DNA of 64,000 bases, taken from positions 62,001 to 126,000 of the forward strand of contig NZ_JAFBEE010000002.1 of NCBI RefSeq assembly GCF_016908555.1. The letters run 5' to 3'. A model generated the notes under the pieces. The model saw only the letters and a program-made list of their open reading frames with translations, was not told the DNA's origin and ran no database searches. Shown piece by piece: positions 26,710 to 36,026 of this stretch. The DNA comes from Alkaliphilus hydrothermalis (GTDB lineage: Bacteria; Bacillota; Clostridia; Peptostreptococcales; Natronincolaceae). The position numbers were made by a program, and so were the translations under genes. Every line of letters begins with the position of its first letter. Position 1 is the first letter of the stretch.

Positions 26710-26745
26710 GTAGTCGGGTGAAATAAAGGTAAAGGAGTTTATATA

Positions 26746-27717
26746 ATGAAAAGAATTATATGTCTTTCTTCAGTGGATTTTGACTGGATGTTTCAGCGCC
26801 CTCAACAATTAATGATGGAGTTTGCCAGAAGGGGCTGGGAGGTAGTCTATTGTAATAAAACCCAGAGAAAAGATCAATTTATAGAAGATCGTGGAGGCGG
26901 TCTATACATTTGTCATGACCTTGAAGGATTATGTAAGGAAGGGGTCGGTGCCGATGTGGTATGGGTGGTGAATCCTCAATTTCATGGTTTCAAGGGACGA
27001 TTTAAGGAAAGATTATTTATTTATGATTGCGTTGATGATTTTCCACATCTAATCCTACATCATCATCGGATGATGAAGGTGGCGGATTTGATCTTTGCAA
27101 CTTCTACCCCCTTGTACAATAGCATTCGAAGATATAGAAGAGATGTTTGTTTAGTCCCAAATGGATGTGACTATCACTTTTTTAATAAACACAAGGAAAA
27201 TGGTGTAAAGATAGACAAAGACCCAAATACCAAAATCATCGGTTATATTGGAGCCATCGCCCCTTGGGTAGATGTAGACTTAATAACCGCCACAGCAGAG
27301 GCTTTTCCAAAAGAAGAAATATTTTTAATAGGGGCTACCCTCAGCGGGATGAGCCTACCCAAAAGGAATAATATCAACTATCTGGGGCATGTAAGTTATG
27401 AAAAGATACCCAGTTATTTAAATCAAATGGATATAACAATGATTCCCTTTAAGAAAAACCAGATTACGAAGGCCACCAATCCCATCAAGCTATATGAATA
27501 CTTGTCATTGGGAAAACCAGTGGTCAGTACATCATTACCAGAGTTAGTACCCTTTAAGAAATACGTCTACATAAATGATACGGGAAAAGAATTTATTAAA
27601 TCTGTTGAGATGGCAATGGAGGAAAAAAATGAAATGCTGGTGGAGGAACGGAAAGAGGTGGCAAAACAAAACTCATGGATTGAGCGGGTTAATCGAATTA
27701 TTCAGATCATTAACTAG
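26746..27717 (+). CDS. Glycosyltransferase, GT4-like (TuaH-type)
   Basis: 323 aa. The N-terminus RIICLSSVDFDWMFQRPQQL carries the RPQ block found in TuaH-like transferases. The C-terminal half has the GT-B donor-site pattern NPIKLYEYLSLGKPVVST. It is cytosolic or membrane-peripheral and likely transfers a nucleotide-sugar unit to a surface or spore glycan; substrate unknown. AAAGGAG precedes the ATG. It is followed after 11 bp by a second glycosyltransferase and then by decayed rml genes, which points to a polysaccharide locus. Confidence 0.85.
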   Translation: MKRIICLSSVDFDWMFQRPQQLMMEFARRGWEVVYCNKTQRKDQFIEDRGGGLYICHDLEGLCKEGVGADVVWVVNPQFHGFKGRFKERLFIYDCVDDFPHLILHHHRMMKVADLIFATSTPLYNSIRRYRRDVCLVPNGCDYHFFNKHKENGVKIDKDPNTKIIGYIGAIAPWVDVDLITATAEAFPKEEIFLIGATLSGMSLPKRNNINYLGHVSYEKIPSYLNQMDITMIPFKKNQITKATNPIKLYEYLSLGKPVVSTSLPELVPFKKYVYINDTGKEFIKSVEMAMEEKNEMLVEERKEVAKQNSWIERVNRIIQIIN

Positions 27718-27728
27718 GAGGTGGTGAA

Positions 27729-28715
27729 GTGAAGGTGCTTTTCTATACTCGAGGTGATTATCAAAAGAACATGGCAGGGGATACCATTCAATTTCTCAAG
27801 ACAAAGGAATATCTTGAAAAACTGGGGGTGGAGATCAGCGTATCCCATAATCCCCATGAAGACCTAAGTCCCTATGATTTGATCCATCTATTTAATACGA
27901 TACGGGTACAGGAGACCTATAGCTTCTTTAAAAATGCCTGTTATTATAATAAGAAAATATTTTTATCACCAATTTTCTGGAATTATATTGACTATATCCC
28001 CAAGAGGCAAAAGGGGGCTATGGAGGAAATCTATTGGGATGAATCGGATCGCCTAAGGAGGGAGATCTTTCAAGGTGTGGATGTGATTCTTCCAAGTTCT
28101 ATAATGGAAATGAGAGAAATTGGAAATAGGTTTCACACAAACAAACATTACGAGATCATCCCCAATGGGGTAGACCCGTTATTTGCGAAGGGGAGGGCAG
28201 AGGACTTTATTAGTCAATATAAAATCAAAGACTTTCTTTTATGTGTGGGAAGGGTCTGTAAACATAAAAATCAACTGGCCCTTGCTCAGGTGGCAAAGGA
28301 GTTGGATATTCCATTTGTCATGGTGGGGCCTGTAAATCATTTAGACTATTATCATCGTTGTCTTAGGGTCAATCCAGATTTAATTTATATGCCAAATGTA
28401 GACCATCAGCAGTTGCCCTCCATTTATAAAGCTGCAAAAGTACATGCTCTAGTGAGCTGGTACGAGATACCGGGGTTGGTAAGCCTAGAGGCAGGTTTGG
28501 CAGGCTGCAACATCGTCACCACCCAAGAGGGTAGTACAAAGGAATATTTTAAAGACTATGCAGACTATGTAGATCCCCATAATATTCAGGATATTAAAGA
28601 AAAGGTTAGTCAAGGAATGATGAGGGAAAAAAATGATGCCTTGAAAAATTATATTTCACAACATTATTTATGGAATTATGTAGCGGAAAGAATATTTCAA
28701 GCATATCAACAATAA
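27729..28715 (+). CDS. Glycosyltransferase, GT4-like
   Basis: 328 aa, starting at GTG 27729 after GGAGGTGGTGAA. The GT-B fold is indicated by an N-terminal domain with ITF-like acceptor contacts, then VILPSSIMEMREIG and IIPNGVDPLF in the linker. The donor domain has LCVGRVCKHKNQLALAQ and the acidic motif PGLVSLEAGLAG (E-x7-E type). It is co-transcribed with the gene before it. Donor and acceptor are not predictable from sequence. Confidence 0.87.
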   Translation: MKVLFYTRGDYQKNMAGDTIQFLKTKEYLEKLGVEISVSHNPHEDLSPYDLIHLFNTIRVQETYSFFKNACYYNKKIFLSPIFWNYIDYIPKRQKGAMEEIYWDESDRLRREIFQGVDVILPSSIMEMREIGNRFHTNKHYEIIPNGVDPLFAKGRAEDFISQYKIKDFLLCVGRVCKHKNQLALAQVAKELDIPFVMVGPVNHLDYYHRCLRVNPDLIYMPNVDHQQLPSIYKAAKVHALVSWYEIPGLVSLEAGLAGCNIVTTQEGSTKEYFKDYADYVDPHNIQDIKEKVSQGMMREKNDALKNYISQHYLWNYVAERIFQAYQQ

Positions 28716-28845
28716 ATATTAAATTAAACCAAATATATAGTAAGCCCTTCAAGCTGAACCATACCTTCTATGACTTCTATAAAAATATTATCAAAATCGG
28801 AAGTCCTGCATATCTTATAGCAGATTAATAGAAGGAGGGGAAGAA

Positions 28846-29856
28846 ATGAAGGGTCTTATATTAAGTGGCGGCAGGAACGAGAATGATGCCATTGACGAGC
28901 AATTGTCCAAAGCAGTTGTTACCAATTTTAAATAAACCCATCCTCATCAATATAGTAGAAATGTTCCAGCAGGCTGGAATTTTGATATAGTCATAGTCGT
29001 TGGAGACACCTATGAGCAGGTGCAGAAATACCTAGGAAATGGTGAGAAATGGGGAGTTAATATTGTCTATCTACATCAAACCTCCCCCTTGGGTTTGGCT
29101 CATGCAGTTAAAATATCAAAAAAACAATTGGGAAATGAAGATTTCGTCATGGTTTTAGGGGATAATTTTTTCGCTGTAGACCTCAAGGACATGATTGATC
29201 ATCATAAGAAAAATTCAAATAGAGTAACGGTTGCCCTAAAGGAAGTGGAGGACCCTCAATGATATGGCATTGCCTATCTTGAGGATGGGAAAGTAGTGAA
29301 AGTTGTAGAAAAACCTAAAAATCCCACCAGCAATCTTGCTATTCTGGGGCTTTATATATTTAACAACTAGGAAATCTTCAAAGCAATTAGTAAAATCAAA
29401 CCATCATGGATAAATGAATTGGAAATCACTGATGCAATACAGGAGGTACTAATAGAAGGGTACCAGATAGGCTACTTTATGATGGAGGAACATTGGCTGG
29501 ATGTAGGGACCCCAGAGGATTTACTTTATGCCAACAAAAAACAGCTAACTACTATAACACCCAGGATTGAAGGAGGAGTGGATGAAAAGACAATAGTCAA
29601 AGGAAATATCATAATCGAAAAGGGGGCTCGAGTCGTTAATAGTGTATTGGAAGGGCCTGTTTATATAGGAAAAGATACCATTATTCAAGACAGTATCATT
29701 AAAGAAAATACCTGTATTAGAAATGAGTGTCGCATCATCGGCAGTAAAATTATTGATAGTCTGATTATATCGGAGGTTAATATGTATCATCTTAAAGAGT
29801 TTTTAAGTAATTGTAATTTGGGGAACAACAGTGTTGTTAAGATTAAAAGTAAATAG
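28846..29856 (+). pseudogene. rmlA: Decayed glucose-1-phosphate thymidylyltransferase (long form)
   Basis: A clear RmlA-type reading frame broken four times. It starts MKGLILSGG at ATG 28846 behind GAAGGAGGGG. A frameshift near 28871-28876, in what should be the GGxGTR loop, moves the frame to read TRMMPLTSNCPKQLLP. A second shift near 28982 is followed by DIVIVVGDTYEQVQKYL. In-frame stops TGA at 29260 and TAG near 29368 interrupt YGIAYLEDGKVVKVVEKP and the following part. The C-terminal left-handed-helix region (IVKGNIIIEKGARV) is still readable to 29856. Functional relatives make dTDP-glucose for rhamnose synthesis. It is certainly inactive as read unless the sequence contains several errors. 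Confidence 0.9.
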
Positions 29857-29923
29857 ATTTTAAAGGCTTAAAAATAGAAAGAATATTTTAAAAACTTACT
29901 ATTCGTTTAAGGAGGGGCATATA

Positions 29924-30322
29924 ATGAAGTTAATCGAAGGTGTAAAAATAAAGAATCTAAAATATCATTGTGATGTAAGAGGTCTCCTCACAGAGATTCT
30001 ACGGAAGGACGAGGAACTATTAAATGGCTTAGGTGGCAGGAGCAGGAATGGATTTATGTAAAGGATTTATGCAGTGCAATAGAGACAGTTCTATTAGTGG
30101 GAAAAAAAGGAGAAATATTAAATGCAATTTATTCTATCCTCACTTGGGAGGAAGGTGGCTTAATCTCCAGTGTATAGGATCGGCTAGGTCATGATCTGCG
30201 ATATGCAGTTAATCATAGTAAGATAACAAAGGAGTTAGGCTGGATGCCTAAACTTAGTTTTGATAGGGGCATAGGGGAAACGATAGCGTGGTATATTATC
30301 AACAAAAAATGGTGGGAGTGAT
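29924..30322 (+). pseudogene. Chimeric remnant: rmlC 5' end joined to rmlB 3' end
   Basis: The ATG at 29924 with GGAGGGG opens an RmlC-like start (MKLIEGVKIKNLK, then RGLLTEILRKDEEL). This breaks off at about 30025 and passes in another frame into an RmlB-like C-terminus: QEWIYVKDLCSAIETVL, a TAG in place of a lysine codon near 30176, DRLGHDLRYAVNHSKI, and finally ETIAWYIINKKWW ending at 30322. It looks like a deletion that joined dTDP-4-dehydrorhamnose epimerase and dTDP-glucose dehydratase genes, then decayed. It lies in the expected operon position before rmlD. Confidence 0.85.
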
Positions 30323-30325
30323 AAA

Positions 30326-31141
30326 ATGAAGATATGTATACTAGGTGGCACAGGACAATTAGGAAATGAGCTCAACAAAGTACTACAACATCAAGAGATT
30401 TATAGCTTTGGGAAAAAGGATTTTGATATTACTAACCTCGAGGAATCCTACAAAAGGTTACGGGTTATCGACCCAGAGGTGATTATCCATGCAGCAGCCT
30501 ATACCAATGTAGACGGGTGTGAAAAAAAACAGGATGTTGCTCAGCAGGTAAATGTAGAGGGGACTGAAAATATAGCAAAAATATCAGAAAGAATCGGGAG
30601 TAGACTCATTTATATTAGTAGTGATTATGTTTTTGATGGGGAAAAAGAGACTCCCTATGATGAGGGAGATCAACCTAACCCTATAAATGTCTATGGAAAG
30701 ACTAAATATGCTGGAGAACTAGAAGTGATGAAAAATACGGATAAACATTTCATTGTACGTACGGCTTGGTTGTATGGACATAAGGGAAAGAATTTTATTC
30801 AGACAGTGTTAAATTTAGCCACCAGTAAGACTCTATTAAATGTAGTGGATGATCAAAGGGGTTGTCCCACCTATGCATTGGACCTAGCGGCTGCCCTTGG
30901 TGAACTGACGAAGTTAGATGACTACGGCATATATCATTTGGTCAATGAGGGGAATTGCACCTGGTATGAGTTGGCAGACACCATTTGTAGATGCAAAAAA
31001 CTCAGTGCAAAGGTAAATCCCATCAAGACAACAGAATTGAATCAGAAGGCACCCCGTCCAAAGAATTCTAGCTTATCAAATAATTCAAGTATCAAAATGA
31101 GGGATTGGCAGGAGGCAGTTGAATCATTCTTAAAAAGTTAA
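30326..31141 (+). CDS. rmlD: dTDP-4-dehydrorhamnose reductase
   Basis: 271 aa short-chain reductase with GGTGQLG at residues 7-13 and the catalytic YGKTKYAGE (YxxxK) near residues 131-139. It reduces dTDP-4-dehydro-rhamnose to dTDP-rhamnose with NAD(P)H. It is intact and of near-normal length, but rmlA, rmlB and rmlC upstream are broken, so it can act only if other copies exist elsewhere in the genome. It starts 3 bp after the remnant stop. Confidence 0.93.
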   Translation: MKICILGGTGQLGNELNKVLQHQEIYSFGKKDFDITNLEESYKRLRVIDPEVIIHAAAYTNVDGCEKKQDVAQQVNVEGTENIAKISERIGSRLIYISSDYVFDGEKETPYDEGDQPNPINVYGKTKYAGELEVMKNTDKHFIVRTAWLYGHKGKNFIQTVLNLATSKTLLNVVDDQRGCPTYALDLAAALGELTKLDDYGIYHLVNEGNCTWYELADTICRCKKLSAKVNPIKTTELNQKAPRPKNSSLSNNSSIKMRDWQEAVESFLKS

Positions 31142-31163
31142 TCCATCAGTGTAACAACAAATA

Positions 31164-31211
31164 GTCAGCACCTTTACATATTTATGTGTACATTCGGTGG
31201 CTGGCTTTTTT
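31164..31211 (+). terminator. Rho-independent terminator of the glycan gene cluster
   Basis: GTCAGCACC/GGTGGCTGGC stem with one bulged G, an ACATA..TATGT inner stem, and T6 at the end. Confidence 0.75.
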
Positions 31212-31523
31212 GATTCTTGAATTTATATGTTTCTTCGGAAAGTTGAGTTTGCTTTTATATTAATCAATAGTTGAGGGAAAAAAAAGCGATTGTTTATAGA
31301 TATAATTTTATTCCTACATAAATGGTAGGTTTTAAATCAAAGAATTTAGGGTATTATTTAAAAAGACAGACGTAAAAGATCTAACAAAAAATAAATTGAA
31401 AGCTATCAAATAATTGAAATCTACTGTGAAGAATCTTTAGAATGTCTAATATTTTTGAAAATTAAAACAATTATAGGGATAGAAATACTGAATACTAAGA
31501 AAAAAATTTTTCCAATTGTAATG
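31212..31523. other. AT-rich gap without recognisable gene
   Basis: Lies between the rmlD terminator and the iscR promoter. No ORF with a ribosome site, no hairpin of note and no riboswitch-like conserved block was seen. Confidence 0.5.
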
Positions 31524-31552
31524 TTGACAACAATACTAGGGTATAATATACT
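31524..31552 (+). promoter_or_regulatory. iscR promoter with overlapping dyad
   Basis: TTGACA (31524-31529), 17 bp, then TATACT (31547-31552). The palindrome GTATAATATAC (31541-31551) covers the -10 box and is a candidate site for Rrf2-type autoregulation. Confidence 0.7.
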
Positions 31553-31602
31553 AAATAAGAATTCCAATCAAATCACTTGGGATTAAAGGAGGGCTGAGAA
31601 AA

Positions 31603-32052
31603 GTGAAACTTTCTACAAAAGGAAGATACGGGTTAAAGGCTATGTACGACTTAGCCATTCATTTTGGAGATGGTCCTATTGCTTTGAAAAATATTGCAGA
31701 AAGACAAAGGATTTCAGACCACTACCTAGAGCAACTGGTGGCAAATTTACGGAAGGCTGGCTTGGTAAAGAGTGTTAGGGGAGCCCAGGGGGGGTACATG
31801 TTGGCCCAGGCCCCAGAGAAGATCACAGTAGGGGATATTATTCGTACTTTAGAAGGCCCCTTAGGTCCATCGGATTGTGTCCTAGAAGAGGATGCTACCT
31901 CCTGTGACAATGCGGAATGTTGTGTAACAAGAGTAGTCTGGGAGAAAATACGTATTAGTATTAGTGAAGTCATTGATTCCATCACCCTACAGGACATGGT
32001 GGATGATCATAATAAATTAAAAAATAAAGAGCATTATATGTTTTATATATAA
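31603..32052 (+). CDS. iscR: Rrf2-family Fe-S regulator (IscR-like)
   Basis: 149 aa, starting at GTG 31603 after AAAGGAGGG. The N-terminal winged helix KLSTKGRYGLKAMYDLA is typical of Rrf2/IscR. Three cysteines in SCDNAECCVTR (about residues 104-114) match the Fe-S cluster ligand loop. It is first in the iscR-nifS-nifU operon and so is likely to sense cluster supply and regulate its own operon through the dyad at the promoter. The cysteine metabolism regulator CymR is the main alternative, but the cysteine loop favours IscR. Confidence 0.9.
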   Translation: MKLSTKGRYGLKAMYDLAIHFGDGPIALKNIAERQRISDHYLEQLVANLRKAGLVKSVRGAQGGYMLAQAPEKITVGDIIRTLEGPLGPSDCVLEEDATSCDNAECCVTRVVWEKIRISISEVIDSITLQDMVDDHNKLKNKEHYMFYI

Positions 32053-32091
32053 AATCCTACTGATGAGGAACTTATTTAAGGAGAGGATCAC

Positions 32092-33270
32092 ATGAAGAAG
32101 AGAGTATACTTAGATTATTCAGCTACAACTCCTATGAAAAAGGAAGTTTTAGATGAAATGTTACCATTTTTTAATGTGCAATTTGGAAACCCATCCAGTA
32201 TCCATTGCTTTGGACGGGAAAACAAGTCAGCTGTAGATAAAGCTAGATCAACAATAGCAAAGACTCTAAATGCAGGAGTAGATGAAATATTCTTCACAGG
32301 AGGCGGTTCTGAAGCTGATAACTGGGGGATCAAAGGTGTTGCGAATGCCCTAAAGGATAAAGGAAAGCATGTTATTACAACTAAAGTAGAACATCACGCA
32401 GTACTTCATACCTGTCAATACCTTGAAAAAGATGGATTTGATGTTACGTATCTAGATGTAGACCAATACGGCATGATCAAGATCGATGAGTTAAAGGCTG
32501 CCATTAGACCTGATACAATTTTAATAACCATCATGTTTGCCAACAATGAAATCGGAACAATCCAACCAATCAAAGAAATTGGTAAAATTGCAAAGGATTA
32601 CAAGATTACCTTCCATACAGATGCTGTGCAGGCCTATGGAAATGTTAAAATAGATGTTAAAGATTTAGGGATTGATTTAATGTCCCTTTCTGCCCATAAA
32701 ATCTATGGACCTAAAGGAATTGGATTACTATATATTAAAAAAGGCACGAAGATTCACCCAATTATCCATGGGGGAGCTCAAGAAAGAAGAAGAAGAGCAG
32801 GTACAGAAAATGTACCAGCTATAGTTGGTTTTGGTAAAGCAGCAGAATTAGCTTATGAAAACATTGATGAGCATGTTAATCAATTAGTTACTTTAAGGAA
32901 TCGATTAATTAACGGATTACAGGAAAAAATCCCATACATCCATCTAAATGGCCATCCTACCAAAAGATTACCTGGAAATTGTAATATTTCCATTGAATTT
33001 ATTGAAGGTGAAGCGTTATTATTAATGTTAGATATGGTGGGGATTGCTGGTTCTAGTGGATCTGCCTGCACATCTGGCTCCCTTGATCCATCCCATGTGT
33101 TGATGGCAATTGGATTAACCCATGAAGTAGCCCATGGCTCTCTAAGATTAACCATTGGTGATTACACAACAGAAGAAGATGTAGATTACGTGATTGAGCA
33201 ACTACCACCTATCGTGGAGAGATTAAGACAAATGTCACCTTTATATGAGAAGGTAAAAGGAGGAAGATAA
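32092..33270 (+). CDS. nifS: Cysteine desulfurase (NifS/IscS)
   Basis: 392 aa PLP enzyme that takes sulfur from cysteine for Fe-S cluster assembly. The PLP lysine is K203 in LSAHKIYGPKG and the persulfide cysteine is C326 in SSGSACTSGS. The N-terminus VYLDYSATTPM is canonical. GGAGAGG lies before the ATG. The nifU start follows the stop by one base, and the neighbouring IscR and NifU define the ISC-type system of clostridia. Confidence 0.97.
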   Translation: MKKRVYLDYSATTPMKKEVLDEMLPFFNVQFGNPSSIHCFGRENKSAVDKARSTIAKTLNAGVDEIFFTGGGSEADNWGIKGVANALKDKGKHVITTKVEHHAVLHTCQYLEKDGFDVTYLDVDQYGMIKIDELKAAIRPDTILITIMFANNEIGTIQPIKEIGKIAKDYKITFHTDAVQAYGNVKIDVKDLGIDLMSLSAHKIYGPKGIGLLYIKKGTKIHPIIHGGAQERRRRAGTENVPAIVGFGKAAELAYENIDEHVNQLVTLRNRLINGLQEKIPYIHLNGHPTKRLPGNCNISIEFIEGEALLLMLDMVGIAGSSGSACTSGSLDPSHVLMAIGLTHEVAHGSLRLTIGDYTTEEDVDYVIEQLPPIVERLRQMSPLYEKVKGGR

Positions 33271-33271
33271 A

Positions 33272-33721
33272 ATGTATAGTGAAAAAGTAATGGACCATTT
33301 CAGCAACCCAAGAAATGTTGGAGAAATAGAAAATGCTGATGCAGTGGGACAAGTAGGTAATGCTAAGTGTGGAGACATCATGAAGATGTATCTTAAAATA
33401 GAAGGAGATACGATTGTAGATGTTAAGTTTAAGACATTCGGTTGTGGTTCAGCTATTGCTACTTCCAGTATGGCAACTGAAATGATTAAGGGTAAAACCA
33501 TAAAAGAAGCCTTAAATCTTACTAACAGAGCAGTGGCAGAGGCTTTAGATGGATTACCACCTGTTAAAATGCATTGTTCAGTATTGGCAGAGCAGGCAGT
33601 AAAGGCAGCAATCTATAACTATGCTAAAGAAAAAGGATTACACTTTGAAGAGTTAGAAGGTTTCAATCCTGACGAAGAACATGACCATCACGACCATGGG
33701 CATGATGAAGAAGATCATTAG
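33272..33721 (+). CDS. nifU: Fe-S cluster scaffold protein (NifU/IscU)
   Basis: 149 aa. The three scaffold cysteines lie in NAKCGD, FGCGSA and MHCSVL, with the conserved Asp after the first. An unusual His/Asp/Glu tail (HDHHDHGHDEED) ends the protein and may bind metal. It accepts sulfur from NifS. It is the last gene of the operon. No mnmA gene follows, although one often does in clostridia. Confidence 0.96.
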   Translation: MYSEKVMDHFSNPRNVGEIENADAVGQVGNAKCGDIMKMYLKIEGDTIVDVKFKTFGCGSAIATSSMATEMIKGKTIKEALNLTNRAVAEALDGLPPVKMHCSVLAEQAVKAAIYNYAKEKGLHFEELEGFNPDEEHDHHDHGHDEEDH

Positions 33722-33810
33722 AATTTAATCACCTAAGTTTAAATATATAATTTTTATGAATAAATTTCATTTTATAAGAGAAATTAAATATAGTTGAAAA
33801 TACTAGAGAT

Positions 33811-33839
33811 AAATGCAGGGATTCCCTGCATTTTTTTTT
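33811..33839 (+). terminator. Rho-independent terminator of iscR-nifS-nifU
   Basis: AAATGCAGGG/CCCTGCATTT hairpin followed by T9. Confidence 0.92.
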
Positions 33840-33886
33840 ATTATTCTTCAAAAAATACTTATATCCACGGGAAAAGAGGGATATAA

Positions 33887-34447
33887 ATGAAAAAAGGAAG
33901 TGAATTTATTGGTAGTCCCATAATTAAAGCAAATAATGAGTTGTTAGATTTCTATGTCCAAGAACCAATCTATTGTACTAGCAAATCAAGGGTATTGGGT
34001 CTTTTAGTCCAACAGCATTTGAAAAGCAAGGAAAAATTTGTAATTCAGTACAAGAAAATAAAGGACTTTAATAGTAATGGAATCGTAATTCAGCATGAAA
34101 GTGAGATTTTAAGCCCCCACCAAGTACCAGAAATAGAAGCAGCATTAAATAGAACCACTGCTATTATTGGTTTTGAAATCTATGGTGTCAGTGGCGACTT
34201 AGTTGGAGTTGTGAAGGATACTTTAATAGATTTGAAAAGTGGTAAAATCGTTGATTTAATCATCAGTGAGGGAGTTCTTACAGATTTGATGCAGGGCTAC
34301 AGTATCTTTCCTTTGTCCAATAGTATTGATTTTAATCAAAACAATATTATTGTGGATTATAACCAATTTCAAAACGGAATATTATATCATCAGGGCGGTT
34401 TGAAAAAAATGCTTGGTATAGAACAACATAATAAACAAAAACTATAG
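33887..34447 (+). CDS. PRC-barrel domain protein
   Basis: 186 aa with two PRC-barrel-like halves. The first is about residues 8-75 (SEFIGSPIIKANN, then SKSRVLGLLVQQ). The second is about 90-165 (GFEIYGVSGDLVGVVKDTLIDLKSGKIVDLIIS). Such proteins bind nucleic acid or protein partners; the exact role is unknown. AGAGGG precedes the ATG. It is followed by a small membrane-anchored protein and an AI-2E-type permease. Confidence 0.82.
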   Translation: MKKGSEFIGSPIIKANNELLDFYVQEPIYCTSKSRVLGLLVQQHLKSKEKFVIQYKKIKDFNSNGIVIQHESEILSPHQVPEIEAALNRTTAIIGFEIYGVSGDLVGVVKDTLIDLKSGKIVDLIISEGVLTDLMQGYSIFPLSNSIDFNQNNIIVDYNQFQNGILYHQGGLKKMLGIEQHNKQKL

Positions 34448-34483
34448 ATGATAACTATAAATGAATAAACAAGGAGTGATTGT

Positions 34484-34654
34484 ATGAATAAGACAATGAT
34501 GGGTTTAATCACTGGAAGTTTATTGGGAGCCACAGTCGGAATCTACGCGGTGTCTAATATGAGTCCTAGGGAAAGAAAAAAGACCTTAAGACGAACTAAA
34601 AAGATGTTGAAGGCTTCAATCCAAATGATGGGGATGGGGAATATTTTAGGGTAA
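34484..34654 (+). CDS. YtxH-like small membrane protein
   Basis: 56 aa, easily missed because of its size. AAGGAGTGATT lies at ideal distance from the ATG at 34484. One N-terminal membrane segment (MGLITGSLLGATVGIYAVS) is followed by a basic tail (PRERKKTLRRTKKMLK). This layout matches YtxH-like miniproteins that often sit next to PRC-barrel and AI-2E genes in clostridia. Its own terminator follows. Confidence 0.78.
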   Translation: MNKTMMGLITGSLLGATVGIYAVSNMSPRERKKTLRRTKKMLKASIQMMGMGNILG

Positions 34655-34655
34655 T

Positions 34656-34686
34656 TTAAAAGCAGCTAAAAAGCTGCTTTTAAAAT
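34656..34686 (+). terminator. Rho-independent terminator
   Basis: TTAAAAGCAGCT/AGCTGCTTTTAA hairpin with an AAAA loop, 2 bp after the small ORF. Confidence 0.85.
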
Positions 34687-34720
34687 CATTAATTTTACTG
34701 GTAAAGAAGGGGTGATGAAG

Positions 34721-35953
34721 GTGAATTCTCCAACAATGGAAGCAATATCCAGAAGCATACGACAGATAACTGAAGGTGATTTTTTTCAAGACTTTATGAC
34801 TTTTATTACCCAAATATTAGTGCTGTTTTTGATTGTTTTTGCCATCTACTATCTAATACATATAGGCAACAATCATGTAGATCCTAAAAAACGCATTAAT
34901 CTACAAAGAAAGCAAATACTGAACTTTATTTTATTGTTTATATTTCTTTCTTTTTTACTAGTTGTATTGAAGTTAAGATTTATCCTGTTTGAAATTTTAG
35001 CACCCTTTATGGGAGCCATTGTTCTAGCGTATGTTTTGAATCCTTTTGTTAAATTTTTAAACAAAAAAGGAATCAGCAGATTGTGGGGAGTGCTATTGAT
35101 TTATCTAGCCTTCTCATTGGTGATTCTAGTGCTATCTCTAACGTTAATTCCAAAAATGACAACTGAAGTAAAGGGATTGATGGAGGTACTACCAGAGTAT
35201 AGTAATGGTGCCTATGAGTATTTACATAGTACTTACTTAAAGTTTAATCAAAACCTAGAAAGTCTTCCACCAGAGTTTGATGGGGTGAGAAGTTTACTAC
35301 AGAACAATATTGAGCGGATTCAAGAGTTGGTGGTGGGGTTAATTACAGTTGTTACTAATTCCCTGTTGGCAATCTTCTCACGGATTTTTAGTATTATATT
35401 AATTCCCATTCTATCTTTCTATTTCTTAAAGGACGCAGAGGAATTTAAGAAAGCCCTTATTCTCTTTATTCCCAGTAGTGTAAGGAAAAAATCATTGGAA
35501 ATGGCGAAGGATTTTGATACGGTGCTGGGAGGATTTATACGGGGGCAAATGATTGTAGCCTCCTTTGTGGGGATTTTGACCACTATAGCTCTGTTGATTA
35601 TGAGGGTGGACTTTGCAGTACTGGTGGGATTAATAGCAGGTGTAGCCAATGTCATCCCCTATTTTGGTCCAGTAATCGGTATTATACCAGGTGCTTTTTT
35701 TGCCCTGATGGATAGTCCGATCAAAGCAGTATATGTGGTGATTACCTTTGTAGTTATTCAACAGTTTGAAAGTGGTATCCTGTCTCCCAAGATTGTTGGA
35801 AAAAGTGTTGGGATTCATCCTGTATGGGTGATTTTTGCACTAGTGATTGGTGGGAAATTTTTTGGTTTGATAGGGCTTTTAATCGCTGTTCCTGCGGCGG
35901 GGATTATTAAGGTGATTGGAAAGCATCTGGTTGATTATATAGTGAGATTGTAG
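34721..35953 (+). CDS. AI-2E family transporter (YtvI/PerM-like permease)
   Basis: About 410 aa with about eight membrane segments. The family block GVANVIPYFGPVIGIIPGA lies near residue 310, and GKSVGIHPVWVIFALVIGGKFFG follows. The family includes AI-2 exporters and Na+/H+ antiporters; the substrate cannot be set from sequence, and in an alkaliphile an antiport role is worth considering. The start is uncertain: GTG 34721 has the best ribosome-site spacing, with GTG 34712 and ATG 34715 as alternatives. Confidence 0.85.
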   Translation: MNSPTMEAISRSIRQITEGDFFQDFMTFITQILVLFLIVFAIYYLIHIGNNHVDPKKRINLQRKQILNFILLFIFLSFLLVVLKLRFILFEILAPFMGAIVLAYVLNPFVKFLNKKGISRLWGVLLIYLAFSLVILVLSLTLIPKMTTEVKGLMEVLPEYSNGAYEYLHSTYLKFNQNLESLPPEFDGVRSLLQNNIERIQELVVGLITVVTNSLLAIFSRIFSIILIPILSFYFLKDAEEFKKALILFIPSSVRKKSLEMAKDFDTVLGGFIRGQMIVASFVGILTTIALLIMRVDFAVLVGLIAGVANVIPYFGPVIGIIPGAFFALMDSPIKAVYVVITFVVIQQFESGILSPKIVGKSVGIHPVWVIFALVIGGKFFGLIGLLIAVPAAGIIKVIGKHLVDYIVRL

Positions 35954-36026
35954 TTAAAAGATACTATCGGAAAAAGAGAGACATCAAAGTATTAATGACT
36001 GTATTTAAAAATCAAAGGAGCTTATA

